7,791 nt of DNA from an uncultured Actinomycetes bacterium. Lineage in GTDB: Bacteria > Actinomycetota > Acidimicrobiia > Acidimicrobiales > RAAP-2. The notes beneath the pieces are model-generated. The model was not told the origin of the DNA, ran no database searches, and saw only the letters and a list, made by a program, of their open reading frames with translations. Positions 1 through 6,365 of the stretch are shown piece after piece. Both the position numbers and the translations under genes were made by a program. The stretch spans positions 1 to 7,791 of the forward strand of contig CAIKVF010000147.1 of the NCBI GenBank assembly GCA_903830745.1, in the 5' to 3' direction. How positions within the stretch are numbered: the stretch's first letter is position 1; every line of letters starts with the position of its first letter.

Positions 1-58
1 CGGATATTGGATTTTCCTCAGAAACATCGGGTTCTGGAATGGTGCGGTCATCTGCCAT
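1..58 (-). CDS. N-terminus of an unidentified minus-strand protein (partial)
   Basis: Only the first 19 codons are in the window, reading MADDRTIPEPDVSEENPIS from an ATG at 58-56, with no stop before base 1. The visible part is acidic and proline-containing, probably a flexible N-terminal tail, and gives no family. The case for a real start is the context: the next gene diverges from it at 103, and on the minus strand a TAAGTT box (70-65) lies exactly 6 bases before the ATG, the same arrangement seen before three other genes here. A GAGG further upstream is about 12 bases from the ATG, too far for a convincing ribosome binding site. Function is unknown, and the reading frame could still be chance because so little is visible. 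Confidence 0.5.
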   Translation of the reverse strand, partial: MADDRTIPEPDVSEENPIS

Positions 59-102
59 GAAGCCAACTTACCTCGCTTGGTGCTTCGTCGTATGCTCAGC
101 GA
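59..102. promoter_or_regulatory. Divergent promoter region with two leaderless-type -10 boxes
   Basis: The 44-base gap between two divergent starts holds a -10-like box for each direction: TAAGTT on the minus strand (70-65) and TATGCT on the plus strand (91-96). Each sits 6 bases from its start codon, which would put the transcription start at or next to the first base of the codon. Neither gene has a well-placed Shine-Dalgarno sequence. The -35 elements are weak; TTACCT at 68-73 is the best for the plus strand, with 17-base spacing. Leaderless transcripts are common in Actinobacteria, so this reading is plausible, but it rests on pattern only. Confidence 0.5.
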
Positions 103-786
103 ATGGACATTTCAGTTACAAAACACGATGCAGTCGCGGTCATTACTTGGAACGAAGGGGAGAATCGAATTAATTTCGATTCACTCGGGCGAATTAATGA
201 AATCTTCGATGACCTTGAAAAAGAAGAAGGACCATTAGCAATTGTTTTGACTGGCAGTGGGAAGTTCTTCTGTAATGGTCTTGACCTTGCGAGATTCGGG
301 AACAACCCTACTGAGCTCTCTGCAACAGTTCAAGAACTGCAGCGAACCATTGGTCGAATTCTTGTTTTCCCGGCGTACACAGTCGCTGCTCTTAACGGAC
401 ACACCTACGCCGGTGGCGCACTTATTTCTTGCGCCTTTGATCAACGTGTCATGCGGGAAGATCGAGGTTTTTGGTGCATGAATGAAACTGCAATTGGCAT
501 GCCACTTGGCGATCAGTTGTATTCGATTCTTCTAAACCGTCTTCCTCGAGCAACTGCAGTGGATGCGGGTGTTGCGGCACGTAAGTATTCAGGCCCAGAA
601 GCTCTTAAGGCAGGAATTGTCGAATCGGTTAAGAGTGAAGATGAAGTGCTCTCACACGCGATTGCCATTGCGCAGGCACATACGACTCTTGATCGAAAGG
701 CAATGGGCTGGCAAAAGAACACTGTTCATGGTCCAACAGCTGAATTCATTGGCTTTGCACTAAATAAAAAAACGCCAGCTTTATAG
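103..786 (+). CDS. Enoyl-CoA delta-isomerase-like protein, crotonase family
   Basis: A 227-residue protein of the enoyl-CoA hydratase/isomerase superfamily, a complete but short member. Seen: the GSGKFFCNGLDL segment (51-62) and the NGHTYAGG segment (98-105), which form the CoA-thioester oxyanion hole in this family, then the NETAIGMPLG segment (127-136). The Glu that acts in hydratases just after the GGG turn is replaced by Leu107, while the second family Glu is kept as Glu128 in an NET context. This is the pattern of delta3,delta2-enoyl-CoA isomerases (ECI type), which move a double bond so that unsaturated fatty acids can enter beta-oxidation. It should be a soluble cytoplasmic enzyme. No other fatty-acid gene is nearby, so the substrate is inferred. 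The ATG at 103 follows a TATGCT box by 6 bases and has no Shine-Dalgarno sequence. The TAG stop lies in the loop and stem of the downstream terminator. A different crotonase reaction remains possible. Confidence 0.85.
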   Translation: MDISVTKHDAVAVITWNEGENRINFDSLGRINEIFDDLEKEEGPLAIVLTGSGKFFCNGLDLARFGNNPTELSATVQELQRTIGRILVFPAYTVAALNGHTYAGGALISCAFDQRVMREDRGFWCMNETAIGMPLGDQLYSILLNRLPRATAVDAGVAARKYSGPEALKAGIVESVKSEDEVLSHAIAIAQAHTTLDRKAMGWQKNTVHGPTAEFIGFALNKKTPAL

Positions 787-798
787 CTGTCGTTTTTT
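767..798. terminator. Bidirectional terminator between convergent genes
   Basis: A 14-base stem with one mismatch (left arm 767-780, right arm 785-798) closes a 4-base TTAT loop. The left arm starts with an A run and the right arm ends with a T run, so the RNA from either strand is a hairpin followed by U residues, the form of an intrinsic terminator. Outer bases GCACTA (757-762) and TAGTGC (798-803) could extend pairing around a small bulge. It serves both the isomerase gene (plus) and bioY (minus), and it includes the last codons and the stop of the isomerase gene. Confidence 0.85.
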
Positions 799-813
799 AG
801 TGCAACATCAGAT

Positions 814-1413
814 TTATTCTGATTTTGATTTGTCGGCTTTGTCAACGAAGCGCCACACTGCTGGGATTGCAAGTCCAGCAATGCCAGCCTTGATGATGTC
901 GCCCCAAATAAATGGACTCATTCCAAGACTGATGCCAGTGGCGAGCGAGACGTGAATGTCATGTGCAAGCCAGGTGACTCCAAAGATGTAAATAACAGCT
1001 TCAGCAAGCAGCATTGAAGCTGCAGCTCGAATTACGTTTCGGTCGTTTCCGCGTGAAGCAAGTACTCCAAGTAGAGCACCAGCAAAAATGAAGCCGACTA
1101 AGTAGCCAAACGTTGGGAATGAAATTCCGTGTGCGTGCTGCGCGAACCATGGGACGCCAGCAATTCCAGCTAGAACATAAAAGCCCATTGATAATGAAGC
1201 TCGGCGCCATCCAAGTACTGATCCTGCGAGAAGCACTCCGAAAGTCTGCCCAGTAATTGGCACAGGTGTGAATCCGAGGGGAATTGAAATCTGAGCCAAG
1301 ATGCCCACCAAGGCGGCGGCGCCAACTACGAGTGAAATGTCGGTAGTGATTGACTTTGGCAAAACATCTGCGAGAACTCGAGGTTGCTTCAGTGCGATTG
1401 AGGCGGTTGACAT
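814..1413 (-). CDS. bioY: BioY, biotin-binding S component of an ECF transporter
   Basis: A 199-residue integral membrane protein that captures biotin for uptake. Family features seen: about six hydrophobic segments, the signature PVPITGQTFGVLL (50-62), FGYLVGF (102-108) and the C-terminal PFIWGDIIKA (167-176). BioY normally works with an ATPase pair (EcfA) and a transmembrane coupling protein (EcfT); none is adjacent, so it probably shares a housekeeping module encoded elsewhere, or acts alone as some BioY proteins are reported to do. Start: ATG at 1413 is preferred because AGGAG lies 5 bases before it. The GTG at 1419 would lengthen the protein by two residues, but it overlaps that ribosome binding site. 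The charged tail (KADKSKSE) is likely cytoplasmic. It has its own 75-base upstream region and ends at the shared terminator, so it looks monocistronic. Confidence 0.93.
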   Translation of the reverse strand: MSTASIALKQPRVLADVLPKSITTDISLVVGAAALVGILAQISIPLGFTPVPITGQTFGVLLAGSVLGWRRASLSMGFYVLAGIAGVPWFAQHAHGISFPTFGYLVGFIFAGALLGVLASRGNDRNVIRAAASMLLAEAVIYIFGVTWLAHDIHVSLATGISLGMSPFIWGDIIKAGIAGLAIPAVWRFVDKADKSKSE

Positions 1414-1488
1414 AAACACTCCTTCTGAATGATTAAAGATACTTTAGGACATGCGACGTAAAGCATTGTGATTTCCGTTAATTGACGG
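1414..1488 (-). promoter_or_regulatory. bioY promoter and ribosome binding site with two small palindromes
   Basis: On the minus strand this leader has a strong ribosome binding site (AGAAGGAG) just before the bioY ATG and a plausible -10 box TATCTT (1441-1436). The -10 is embedded in an inverted repeat, TAAAG-N3-CTTTA on either strand (1434-1446). A second near-palindrome, CCGTTAATTGACGG (1475-1488, one mismatched pair), lies directly after the rfbA stop. Either could bind a repressor, or the second could help end rfbA transcription, though it lacks a T run. I do not recognise a BirA box or a BioQ operator. No clear -35 element is seen. The promoter is fairly likely; operator roles are speculative. 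Confidence 0.45.
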
Positions 1489-2271
1489 TTAAATCCAACC
1501 CTGGTCTTGAGCAATTTGTTCAACGTCACCAATTCGCAGACCGGTTCGGTGTTGCAGAGTACGGATTAGTCCACCTGCTTCGTAAAGCGACTCATAGGTT
1601 CCGGTATCAAGCCATGTAGTTGCTCTTGAAAGTACTTCCACATTGAGCTCACCCATTTCAAGGTACGCATTGTTTAGAGCCGTTATTTCTAGCTCGCCAC
1701 GTGCGCTCGGCTCAAGTGTCTTTGCAATTTCTGGGGCACGCTCATCGTAGAAATAAATTCCTGGAACTACATAGTTACTCTTTGGGTTCGCAGGCTTTTC
1801 TTCGATTGATACAACTTTTCCTTTGCTATCAAATTCGACAACGCCATATGCAGTTGGATCGACAACTTGGTACGCAAAAATTAGTGCACCCTTTACTTCG
1901 TTATTTTGTCGAAGATGTGTACCAAGACCAGGGCCGTAGAAAAGATTGTCACCAAGGATGAGTGCACATTTTTCACCATCAAGGAATTCTTCGCCAAGGA
2001 TGAGCGCTTGAGCGAGGCCGTCAGGCTTCTCTTGAATCACGTAAGAAATCTGAAGTCCAAACTGTGAACCATCTCCAAGCAAGCGGATAAATCCAGGCTG
2101 ATCGTGTGGGGTGGTGATAATCAGAATTTCACGAAGACCTGCGAGCATCAATGTGCTGAGTGGGTAATACACCATTGGCTTGTCGTAGATCGGAAGCAAC
2201 TGCTTCGATACGGCACGAGTAATGGGGTGCAATCGAGTGCCACTACCGCCAGCAAGAATGATTCCCTTCAC
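1489..2271 (-). CDS. rfbA: Glucose-1-phosphate thymidylyltransferase, C-terminally short
   Basis: A 260-residue enzyme joining dTTP and glucose-1-phosphate to give dTDP-glucose, the first step of dTDP-L-rhamnose synthesis in the cytoplasm. Seen: the nucleotide-binding loop GGSGTRL (8-14) with [11 protein letters not shown] (22-32), [10 protein letters not shown] (80-89), the metal-binding Asp108 in LILGDN, EEKP (157-160), RGELEIT (191-197), and WLDTGT (220-225) with the second metal Asp222. Usual family members are about 286-290 residues; this one stops right after QGWI, and the bases after the stop show no continuation. The start is a GTG giving the canonical [15 protein letters not shown] lies 6 bases upstream and there is no usable Shine-Dalgarno sequence, so a leaderless message is likely. 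It diverges from rfbB, the next enzyme of the pathway. Confidence 0.95.
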   Translation of the reverse strand: MKGIILAGGSGTRLHPITRAVSKQLLPIYDKPMVYYPLSTLMLAGLREILIITTPHDQPGFIRLLGDGSQFGLQISYVIQEKPDGLAQALILGEEFLDGEKCALILGDNLFYGPGLGTHLRQNNEVKGALIFAYQVVDPTAYGVVEFDSKGKVVSIEEKPANPKSNYVVPGIYFYDERAPEIAKTLEPSARGELEITALNNAYLEMGELNVEVLSRATTWLDTGTYESLYEAGGLIRTLQHRTGLRIGDVEQIAQDQGWI

Positions 2272-2321
2272 TCCATTAGTATAGAAGTGAACGAACCCCT
2301 TTCTAAAGGCCAGGTATCTCT
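2272..2321. promoter_or_regulatory. Divergent rfbA / rfbB promoter region
   Basis: This 50-base gap drives both directions. For rfbA the minus strand has TATACT (2283-2278) 6 bases before the GTG. On the plus strand the same bases read TAGTAT (2277-2282), a possible -10 for rfbB with a leader of about 32 bases, so a single AT-rich symmetric site may serve both. The rfbB ribosome binding site is weak, with AGG at 2312-2314 seven bases before the ATG. A small inverted repeat CCTTT-CT-AAAGG (2298-2309) lies between them and might be an operator. The rfbA box is fairly convincing; the rest is tentative. Confidence 0.5.
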
Positions 2322-3296
2322 ATGCGCGTTGTAATCACTGGAGCAGCTGGCTTCATCGGTTCTCGTTTCTCTGAGATGCTGCTCGAAAAAGCCGAGGAAT
2401 TGGGCTACAAAGATATTGTTCTTTTTGACGCTTTGACCTATTCGGGACGTCGAGAGAACATGTCAGGTGTCTTGAAGGATTCTCGTGTCAGTTTTGTTCA
2501 CGGATCTATTAATGATGCGACTCTTGCTAACGAAGTTTTAGCTGGATCGCACGCAGTCATTCACTTCGCGGCGGAAAGCCATGTGGATCGCTCTATCACC
2601 GGTGCCAAAGCATTCTTCGAAACAAATGTTTTGGGTACCCAGCAACTCCTAGAGAGCGCTCGTGCTGGTGGAGTGGAGCGATTTGTTCATGTCTCCACAG
2701 ACGAGGTGTACGGATCAATCCCTGAAGGGTCTTGGACCGAAGAGCACATCTTGGAGCCGAACTCGCCATACTCATCTTCAAAAGCTGGATCTGATTTAGC
2801 GGCACTCGCATATCACAGGACATTTGATCTTCCAGTAATGGTGACTCGTTGCTCAAATAATTACGGTCCACGTCAGTACCCGGAAAAAGTTATTCCACTC
2901 TTCGTTAGCAATTTGATTGATGGAAAAAAAGTTCCGCTGTATGGCGACGGGCTAAATGTACGTGACTGGCTCCACGTTGATGACCACTGTCGAGGAATTC
3001 TTCGAGTGCTTGAAGATGGACGTGAAGGTGAGATTTACAACATTGGTGGCGGCACTGAGCTCACCAATAAAGAACTCACCTGGAAGCTGTTAGAGCTCTG
3101 TGGACACGACAGCTCAATGATTGAACCAGTAGTTGACCGTTTGGGCCATGACCGCAGATACTCAGTCAACTGGTCAAAGATACAAAATGAACTTGGCTAT
3201 ACGCCTCAAGTTAATTTCGAAGAAGGACTTGCTTCAACTGTTCAGTGGTACATCGACAATGAGTCTTGGTGGCGCCCTATCAAGGAACAGCTGTAA
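2322..3296 (+). CDS. rfbB: dTDP-glucose 4,6-dehydratase
   Basis: A 324-residue short-chain dehydrogenase/reductase of the extended type that converts dTDP-glucose to dTDP-4-dehydro-6-deoxyglucose, using tightly bound NAD. Seen: the Rossmann loop GAAGFIGS (7-14), the segment HFAAESHVDRSI (81-92) typical of this enzyme, the catalytic STDEVYG (125-131) with Asp127 and Glu128, the YSSSK motif with Tyr150 and Lys154, NNYGPRQYPEKVIP (179-192) and RDWLHVDDH (214-222). The length matches the family. It follows rfbA in the pathway and precedes rfbC in the operon; its TAA stop shares one base with the rfbC ATG (TAATG), indicating translational coupling. The ATG is the natural start, as MRVVITGAAGF puts the dinucleotide loop at the usual distance. 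Confidence 0.97.
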   Translation: MRVVITGAAGFIGSRFSEMLLEKAEELGYKDIVLFDALTYSGRRENMSGVLKDSRVSFVHGSINDATLANEVLAGSHAVIHFAAESHVDRSITGAKAFFETNVLGTQQLLESARAGGVERFVHVSTDEVYGSIPEGSWTEEHILEPNSPYSSSKAGSDLAALAYHRTFDLPVMVTRCSNNYGPRQYPEKVIPLFVSNLIDGKKVPLYGDGLNVRDWLHVDDHCRGILRVLEDGREGEIYNIGGGTELTNKELTWKLLELCGHDSSMIEPVVDRLGHDRRYSVNWSKIQNELGYTPQVNFEEGLASTVQWYIDNESWWRPIKEQL

Positions 3297-3856
3297 TGAA
3301 GTTGAGAGAACTTTCTATTAAGGGTGCCTATGAACTGGAGTCACCGGTCCATGGTGATGATCGCGGTTACTTTCGTGAATGGTTCAAGTTGCCTGATTTC
3401 GAAATTCAAGAATTGAACTTTCACGCGAAGCAAGCAAATCTTTCTTACTCTGAACGTAATGTCGTTCGTGGACTTCACTATTCGCTAGCCCCAGAAGGCC
3501 AGGCAAAAGTTGTTACGTGTGTTCATGGCGAGCTCGATGACGTGATTGTGGACGTGCGTGTTGGCTCACCGTCATACGGCAAAGTAGAAGTCATCACACT
3601 TGGTGCCAATGTGGGTAAGTCGGTCTACCTTCCTGCTGGCGTGGCTCATGGTTTTTGTGTGACAAGTGAGAATGCTTCGCTGACGTATCTTCTCTCGTCT
3701 CCGTTCAACGCTTCGCTTGAACTCGAAATAAATCCAATGGATCTAGAGCTAAACATTCAGTGGCGCCTGACTGGCGACCCAGTCCTCAGCGACAAAGACG
3801 CTGCGGCACCATCACTGAGCGCTCGCCTAGATGCAGGCGAGTTGCCTAAGTACTAA
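3296..3856 (+). CDS. rfbC: dTDP-4-dehydrorhamnose 3,5-epimerase
   Basis: A 186-residue cupin-fold enzyme, normally a dimer, that epimerises C3 and C5 of dTDP-4-dehydro-6-deoxyglucose to give dTDP-4-dehydro-L-rhamnose. Seen: DDRGYFREWF (21-30), NVVRGLHY (55-62) with the catalytic His61, the cupin strand PAGVAHGF (113-120), the likely catalytic Tyr131 in LTYLLS, and LSDKD (164-168) whose Asp168 matches the conserved active-site Asp. Length and residue set fit a true 3,5-epimerase rather than a one-position relative, though a C5-only enzyme cannot be excluded. The start is the ATG at 3296, overlapping the rfbB stop, with AAGGA nine bases upstream; a longer reading from 3266 lies inside rfbB and is not needed. 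No reductase gene (rfbD) follows. Confidence 0.95.
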   Translation: MKLRELSIKGAYELESPVHGDDRGYFREWFKLPDFEIQELNFHAKQANLSYSERNVVRGLHYSLAPEGQAKVVTCVHGELDDVIVDVRVGSPSYGKVEVITLGANVGKSVYLPAGVAHGFCVTSENASLTYLLSSPFNASLELEINPMDLELNIQWRLTGDPVLSDKDAAAPSLSARLDAGELPKY

Positions 3857-3904
3857 AAAGGCCTGCATTTGGCCAAAAGGCTGGTCATTGGTAGCGTTAT
3901 CAAT
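3857..3904 (+). promoter_or_regulatory. deoC promoter, leaderless type
   Basis: TTGGCC (3869-3874, four of six bases matching a -35 consensus), a 17-base spacer, TAGCGT (3892-3897) as the -10, and then 7 bases to the GTG at 3905. This places the RNA start at or beside the GTG. The -35 is inside a perfect 10-base palindrome TTTGGCCAAA (3868-3877), and GGCC also occurs at 3860-3863, so a weak hairpin or a repressor site is possible here. There is no good T run, so it is not a convincing terminator for rfbC. No recognised DeoR-type operator was identified. Confidence 0.55.
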
Positions 3905-4897
3905 GTGAGTACTGCACCTCTTCGCCTCGTTACCCCAGAAGATCACTCGGTGGTAATTCAAACCTCAAGTCAGGTGCCGCGTATTGAGTCAGAGACTCAG
4001 CTGCGTTCAATATTGGCAACTCTCTCCGGCGTCGATTCCGTTGGTGCAGAAGCTCGAGTTGCCAAATTAGCTACTCGTTCAATTAAGAAATCTACGAAGA
4101 TGGCCGCACTTGACCTCGCAATTTCAATGGTTGACCTAACAACCCTGGAGGGAGCAGATACTCCTGGAAAAGTCACATCACTCTGCACCAAGGCAATGCG
4201 TCCTAGTCCAATGGACCTCTCAGTCCCATCTGTTGCAGCAGTTTGTGTGTATCCAGATTTAGTTGCTCATGCTCGCTCAGTGTTAAAAGGTTCATCAGTT
4301 GCAGTGGCTGCAGTTGCCACCTCGTTCCCATCGGGTCGAGCATCACTAAACGTAAAGCTCATGGACGTTCGAGAAGCTGTGGCAAATGGCGCAGACGAAA
4401 TTGACATGGTGATTGATCGCGGTGCCTTCTTGTCAGGACGCATTGGACAGGTCTACGAAGAGATCGTTGCAGTAAAGCAAGTTTGTGGCAACGCGCACCT
4501 AAAAGTAATTCTTGAAACTGGTGAACTAGTCACGTACGACAATGTTCGAAAAGCGAGCTGGATTGCAATGCTCGCTGGTGCTGACTTCATTAAGACTTCT
4601 ACTGGGAAAGTTCCAGTTGCCGCCACACAGCCCGTTGCGCTTGTGATGCTTGAGGCGGTAAGAGACTTCGCAGAGACAACTGGCCAAATTGTGGGTGTCA
4701 AGGTTGCTGGCGGTATCAGAACAGCCAAAGATGCCATTCGTTATTTAGTTATTGTTAATGAGACCGTAGGTTCAACATGGATGACCCCAGACCTTTTCCG
4801 TTTTGGTGCATCTTCACTACTAAATGATCTATTGATGCAACGACTTAAGCAGCAACGCGGGGCGTACATTCGTCCTGATGAATTCAGTGGGGACTGA
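3905..4897 (+). CDS. deoC: Deoxyribose-phosphate aldolase
   Basis: A 330-residue class I aldolase that splits 2-deoxy-D-ribose-5-phosphate into acetaldehyde and glyceraldehyde-3-phosphate, the last step of deoxynucleoside breakdown. Seen: ISMVDLTTLEGADTPGK (73-89), AAVCVYP (111-117), GADEIDMVID (162-171) with catalytic Asp167, FIKTSTGK (228-235) with the Schiff-base Lys230, and GVKVAGGIRT (264-273) with the second active-site Lys266. The length is that of the long actinobacterial form, with an N-terminal extension compared with the roughly 220-250-residue forms. The start is set at GTG 3905: the only longer in-frame option, TTG at 3869, coincides with the -35 element, and the GTG follows the -10 box by 7 bases. 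It is the first gene of the nucleoside operon; the dehydrogenase start lies one base after its TGA. Confidence 0.93.
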   Translation: MSTAPLRLVTPEDHSVVIQTSSQVPRIESETQLRSILATLSGVDSVGAEARVAKLATRSIKKSTKMAALDLAISMVDLTTLEGADTPGKVTSLCTKAMRPSPMDLSVPSVAAVCVYPDLVAHARSVLKGSSVAVAAVATSFPSGRASLNVKLMDVREAVANGADEIDMVIDRGAFLSGRIGQVYEEIVAVKQVCGNAHLKVILETGELVTYDNVRKASWIAMLAGADFIKTSTGKVPVAATQPVALVMLEAVRDFAETTGQIVGVKVAGGIRTAKDAIRYLVIVNETVGSTWMTPDLFRFGASSLLNDLLMQRLKQQRGAYIRPDEFSGD

Positions 4898-4898
4898 C

Positions 4899-6365
4899 AT
4901 GACAGAGAACAACCTTCCGAATTCAAAATTAGGTTCATTGCAATACGACCCGGCACCAGAATCTGCTGCAATTGCGAAGTTGAAGTCAAGCTACGGACTA
5001 TTCATTAACGGGAAGTTCACAGATCCCTCCAAGCACGAACAATTCGAAACAATTAATCCTGCAACTGAAAAGCGACTCGCCACAATTAGCCAGGGGAGCA
5101 CTTCTGACATTGATAAGGCCGTCAAGGCTGCTCGCAAGGCATACGACAATGTTTGGTCTAAGACAACAGGTGCAGAGCGCGCAAAGTATTTGTACCGTAT
5201 TGCTCGAATTATCCAAGAACGTTCACGTGAACTTGCAGTTGTTGAAACTCTCGACAACGGAAAACCAATTCGAGAATCTCGCGACGTCGACGTTCCACTC
5301 GCTGCGGCACACTTCTTCTATTACGCCGGATGGGCTGACAAGTTAGAACACGCAGGATTTGGCAATGCCCCAAAACCAATTGGTGTTGCTGGTCAAATTA
5401 TCCCCTGGAACTTCCCGCTAATGATGGCCGCATGGAAGCTCGCGCCTGCACTCGCGGCTGGAAATACCTGTGTTCTTAAGCCCGCTGAAACTACGCCACT
5501 GAGCGCACTACTCCTCGGTGAAATTCTTCAGCAAGCGGGACTACCTGATGGGGTTGTCAACATTGTGACTGGAGACGGAGTAACAGGTTCTGCTCTCGTT
5601 GATCACCCTGGCGTTGACAAGATTGCATTCACTGGATCAACTGGTGTTGGTCGACTTATTCAGCAGCGTGTTGCAACTAGCCACAAGCGTCTTACTTTGG
5701 AGCTTGGTGGCAAGGGTGCAAACATTGTTTATGAAGATGCGCCGATCGATGAAATGATCGAGGGCATTATTGATGGAATCTTCTTTAATCAAGGACACGT
5801 TTGCTGTGCTGGATCCAGACTCTTGGTTCAAGAATCAATTGCAGACGATGTGCTTCGCCGATTAGTTCGACGAGTTGAGCAACTACGTGTTGGTGATCCA
5901 ATGGATAAGAACACTGACATTGGTGCCATTAACTCAGCCGACCAGTTGAAGCGCATAAAAGAACTCGTTGCGTATGGTGAACAAGAAGGCGCGACTCGTT
6001 ACACGAGCTCGTGCGAACTTCCTAAGAAGGGTTTCTGGTTCGCACCAACAGTATTTGCAGACGTTTCTCAGTCGCACCGCATTGCGCGCGAAGAAATTTT
6101 TGGACCAGTGCTTTCAGTCCTGACGTTTAGAACACCTGAAGAAGCCATTACGAAGGCCAACAACACGAACTACGGACTTGCCTGTGGCGTCTGGAGCGAG
6201 AAGGGGAGTCGGACCTTATGGACCGCTGAACGGCTTCGCGCTGGCGTTGTTTGGGCTAATACGTACAACAAATTTGACCCTACGAGCCCATTCGGTGGAA
6301 CTCGAGAATCTGGATTCGGTCGCGAAGGTGGAAAGCACGGACTGGAGGCATACCTCAATGTCTGA
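4899..6365 (+). CDS. NAD(P)-dependent aldehyde dehydrogenase
   Basis: A complete 488-residue aldehyde dehydrogenase of the classical non-acylating superfamily, oxidising an aldehyde to a carboxylic acid in the cytoplasm. Seen: PWNFP (169-173) with the oxyanion Asn171, KPAETTPLSA (194-203), the glycine turn FTGSTGVG (244-251), LELGGK (267-272) with general-base Glu268, the nucleophile Cys302 in GHVCCAGSR (299-307), and EEIFGPV (398-404) with the cofactor-contacting Glu. All catalytic parts are intact. Directly following deoC, its natural substrate is probably the acetaldehyde made by DeoC, giving acetate and NAD(P)H; this is inferred from context. The start is the ATG at 4899, with GGGGA five bases upstream; an earlier in-frame ATG at 4878 would sit inside deoC. 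Its end overlaps the next gene by 8 bases. Confidence 0.95.
   Translation: MTENNLPNSKLGSLQYDPAPESAAIAKLKSSYGLFINGKFTDPSKHEQFETINPATEKRLATISQGSTSDIDKAVKAARKAYDNVWSKTTGAERAKYLYRIARIIQERSRELAVVETLDNGKPIRESRDVDVPLAAAHFFYYAGWADKLEHAGFGNAPKPIGVAGQIIPWNFPLMMAAWKLAPALAAGNTCVLKPAETTPLSALLLGEILQQAGLPDGVVNIVTGDGVTGSALVDHPGVDKIAFTGSTGVGRLIQQRVATSHKRLTLELGGKGANIVYEDAPIDEMIEGIIDGIFFNQGHVCCAGSRLLVQESIADDVLRRLVRRVEQLRVGDPMDKNTDIGAINSADQLKRIKELVAYGEQEGATRYTSSCELPKKGFWFAPTVFADVSQSHRIAREEIFGPVLSVLTFRTPEEAITKANNTNYGLACGVWSEKGSRTLWTAERLRAGVVWANTYNKFDPTSPFGGTRESGFGREGGKHGLEAYLNV

Noticed and set aside
1414..1419. GTG at 1419 as the bioY start
   Set aside because: It overlaps the AGGAG ribosome binding site, which is ideally spaced for the ATG at 1413.
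1475..1488. Near-palindrome after rfbA as a terminator
   Set aside because: The stem is short and AT-rich in the middle, and on the rfbA strand it is followed by AAAT instead of a T run.
2298..2309. CCTTT-CT-AAAGG as a terminator between rfbA and rfbB
   Set aside because: The genes diverge, so no terminator is expected; the stem is only five bases with no T run. It is mentioned only as a possible operator.
3266..3295. Upstream ATG at 3266 for rfbC
   Set aside because: It lies inside rfbB; the ATG at 3296 has an AAGGA at good distance and yields the normal family length.
4878..4898. ATG at 4878 for the aldehyde dehydrogenase
   Set aside because: It lies inside the end of deoC; the ATG at 4899 has GGGGA five bases upstream and the usual one-base junction.
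6178..6357. A longer reading of the truncated dehydrogenase from 6178
   Set aside because: The added 60 residues are an out-of-frame shadow of the intact dehydrogenase and show no family similarity; GGAGG precedes the ATG at 6358.
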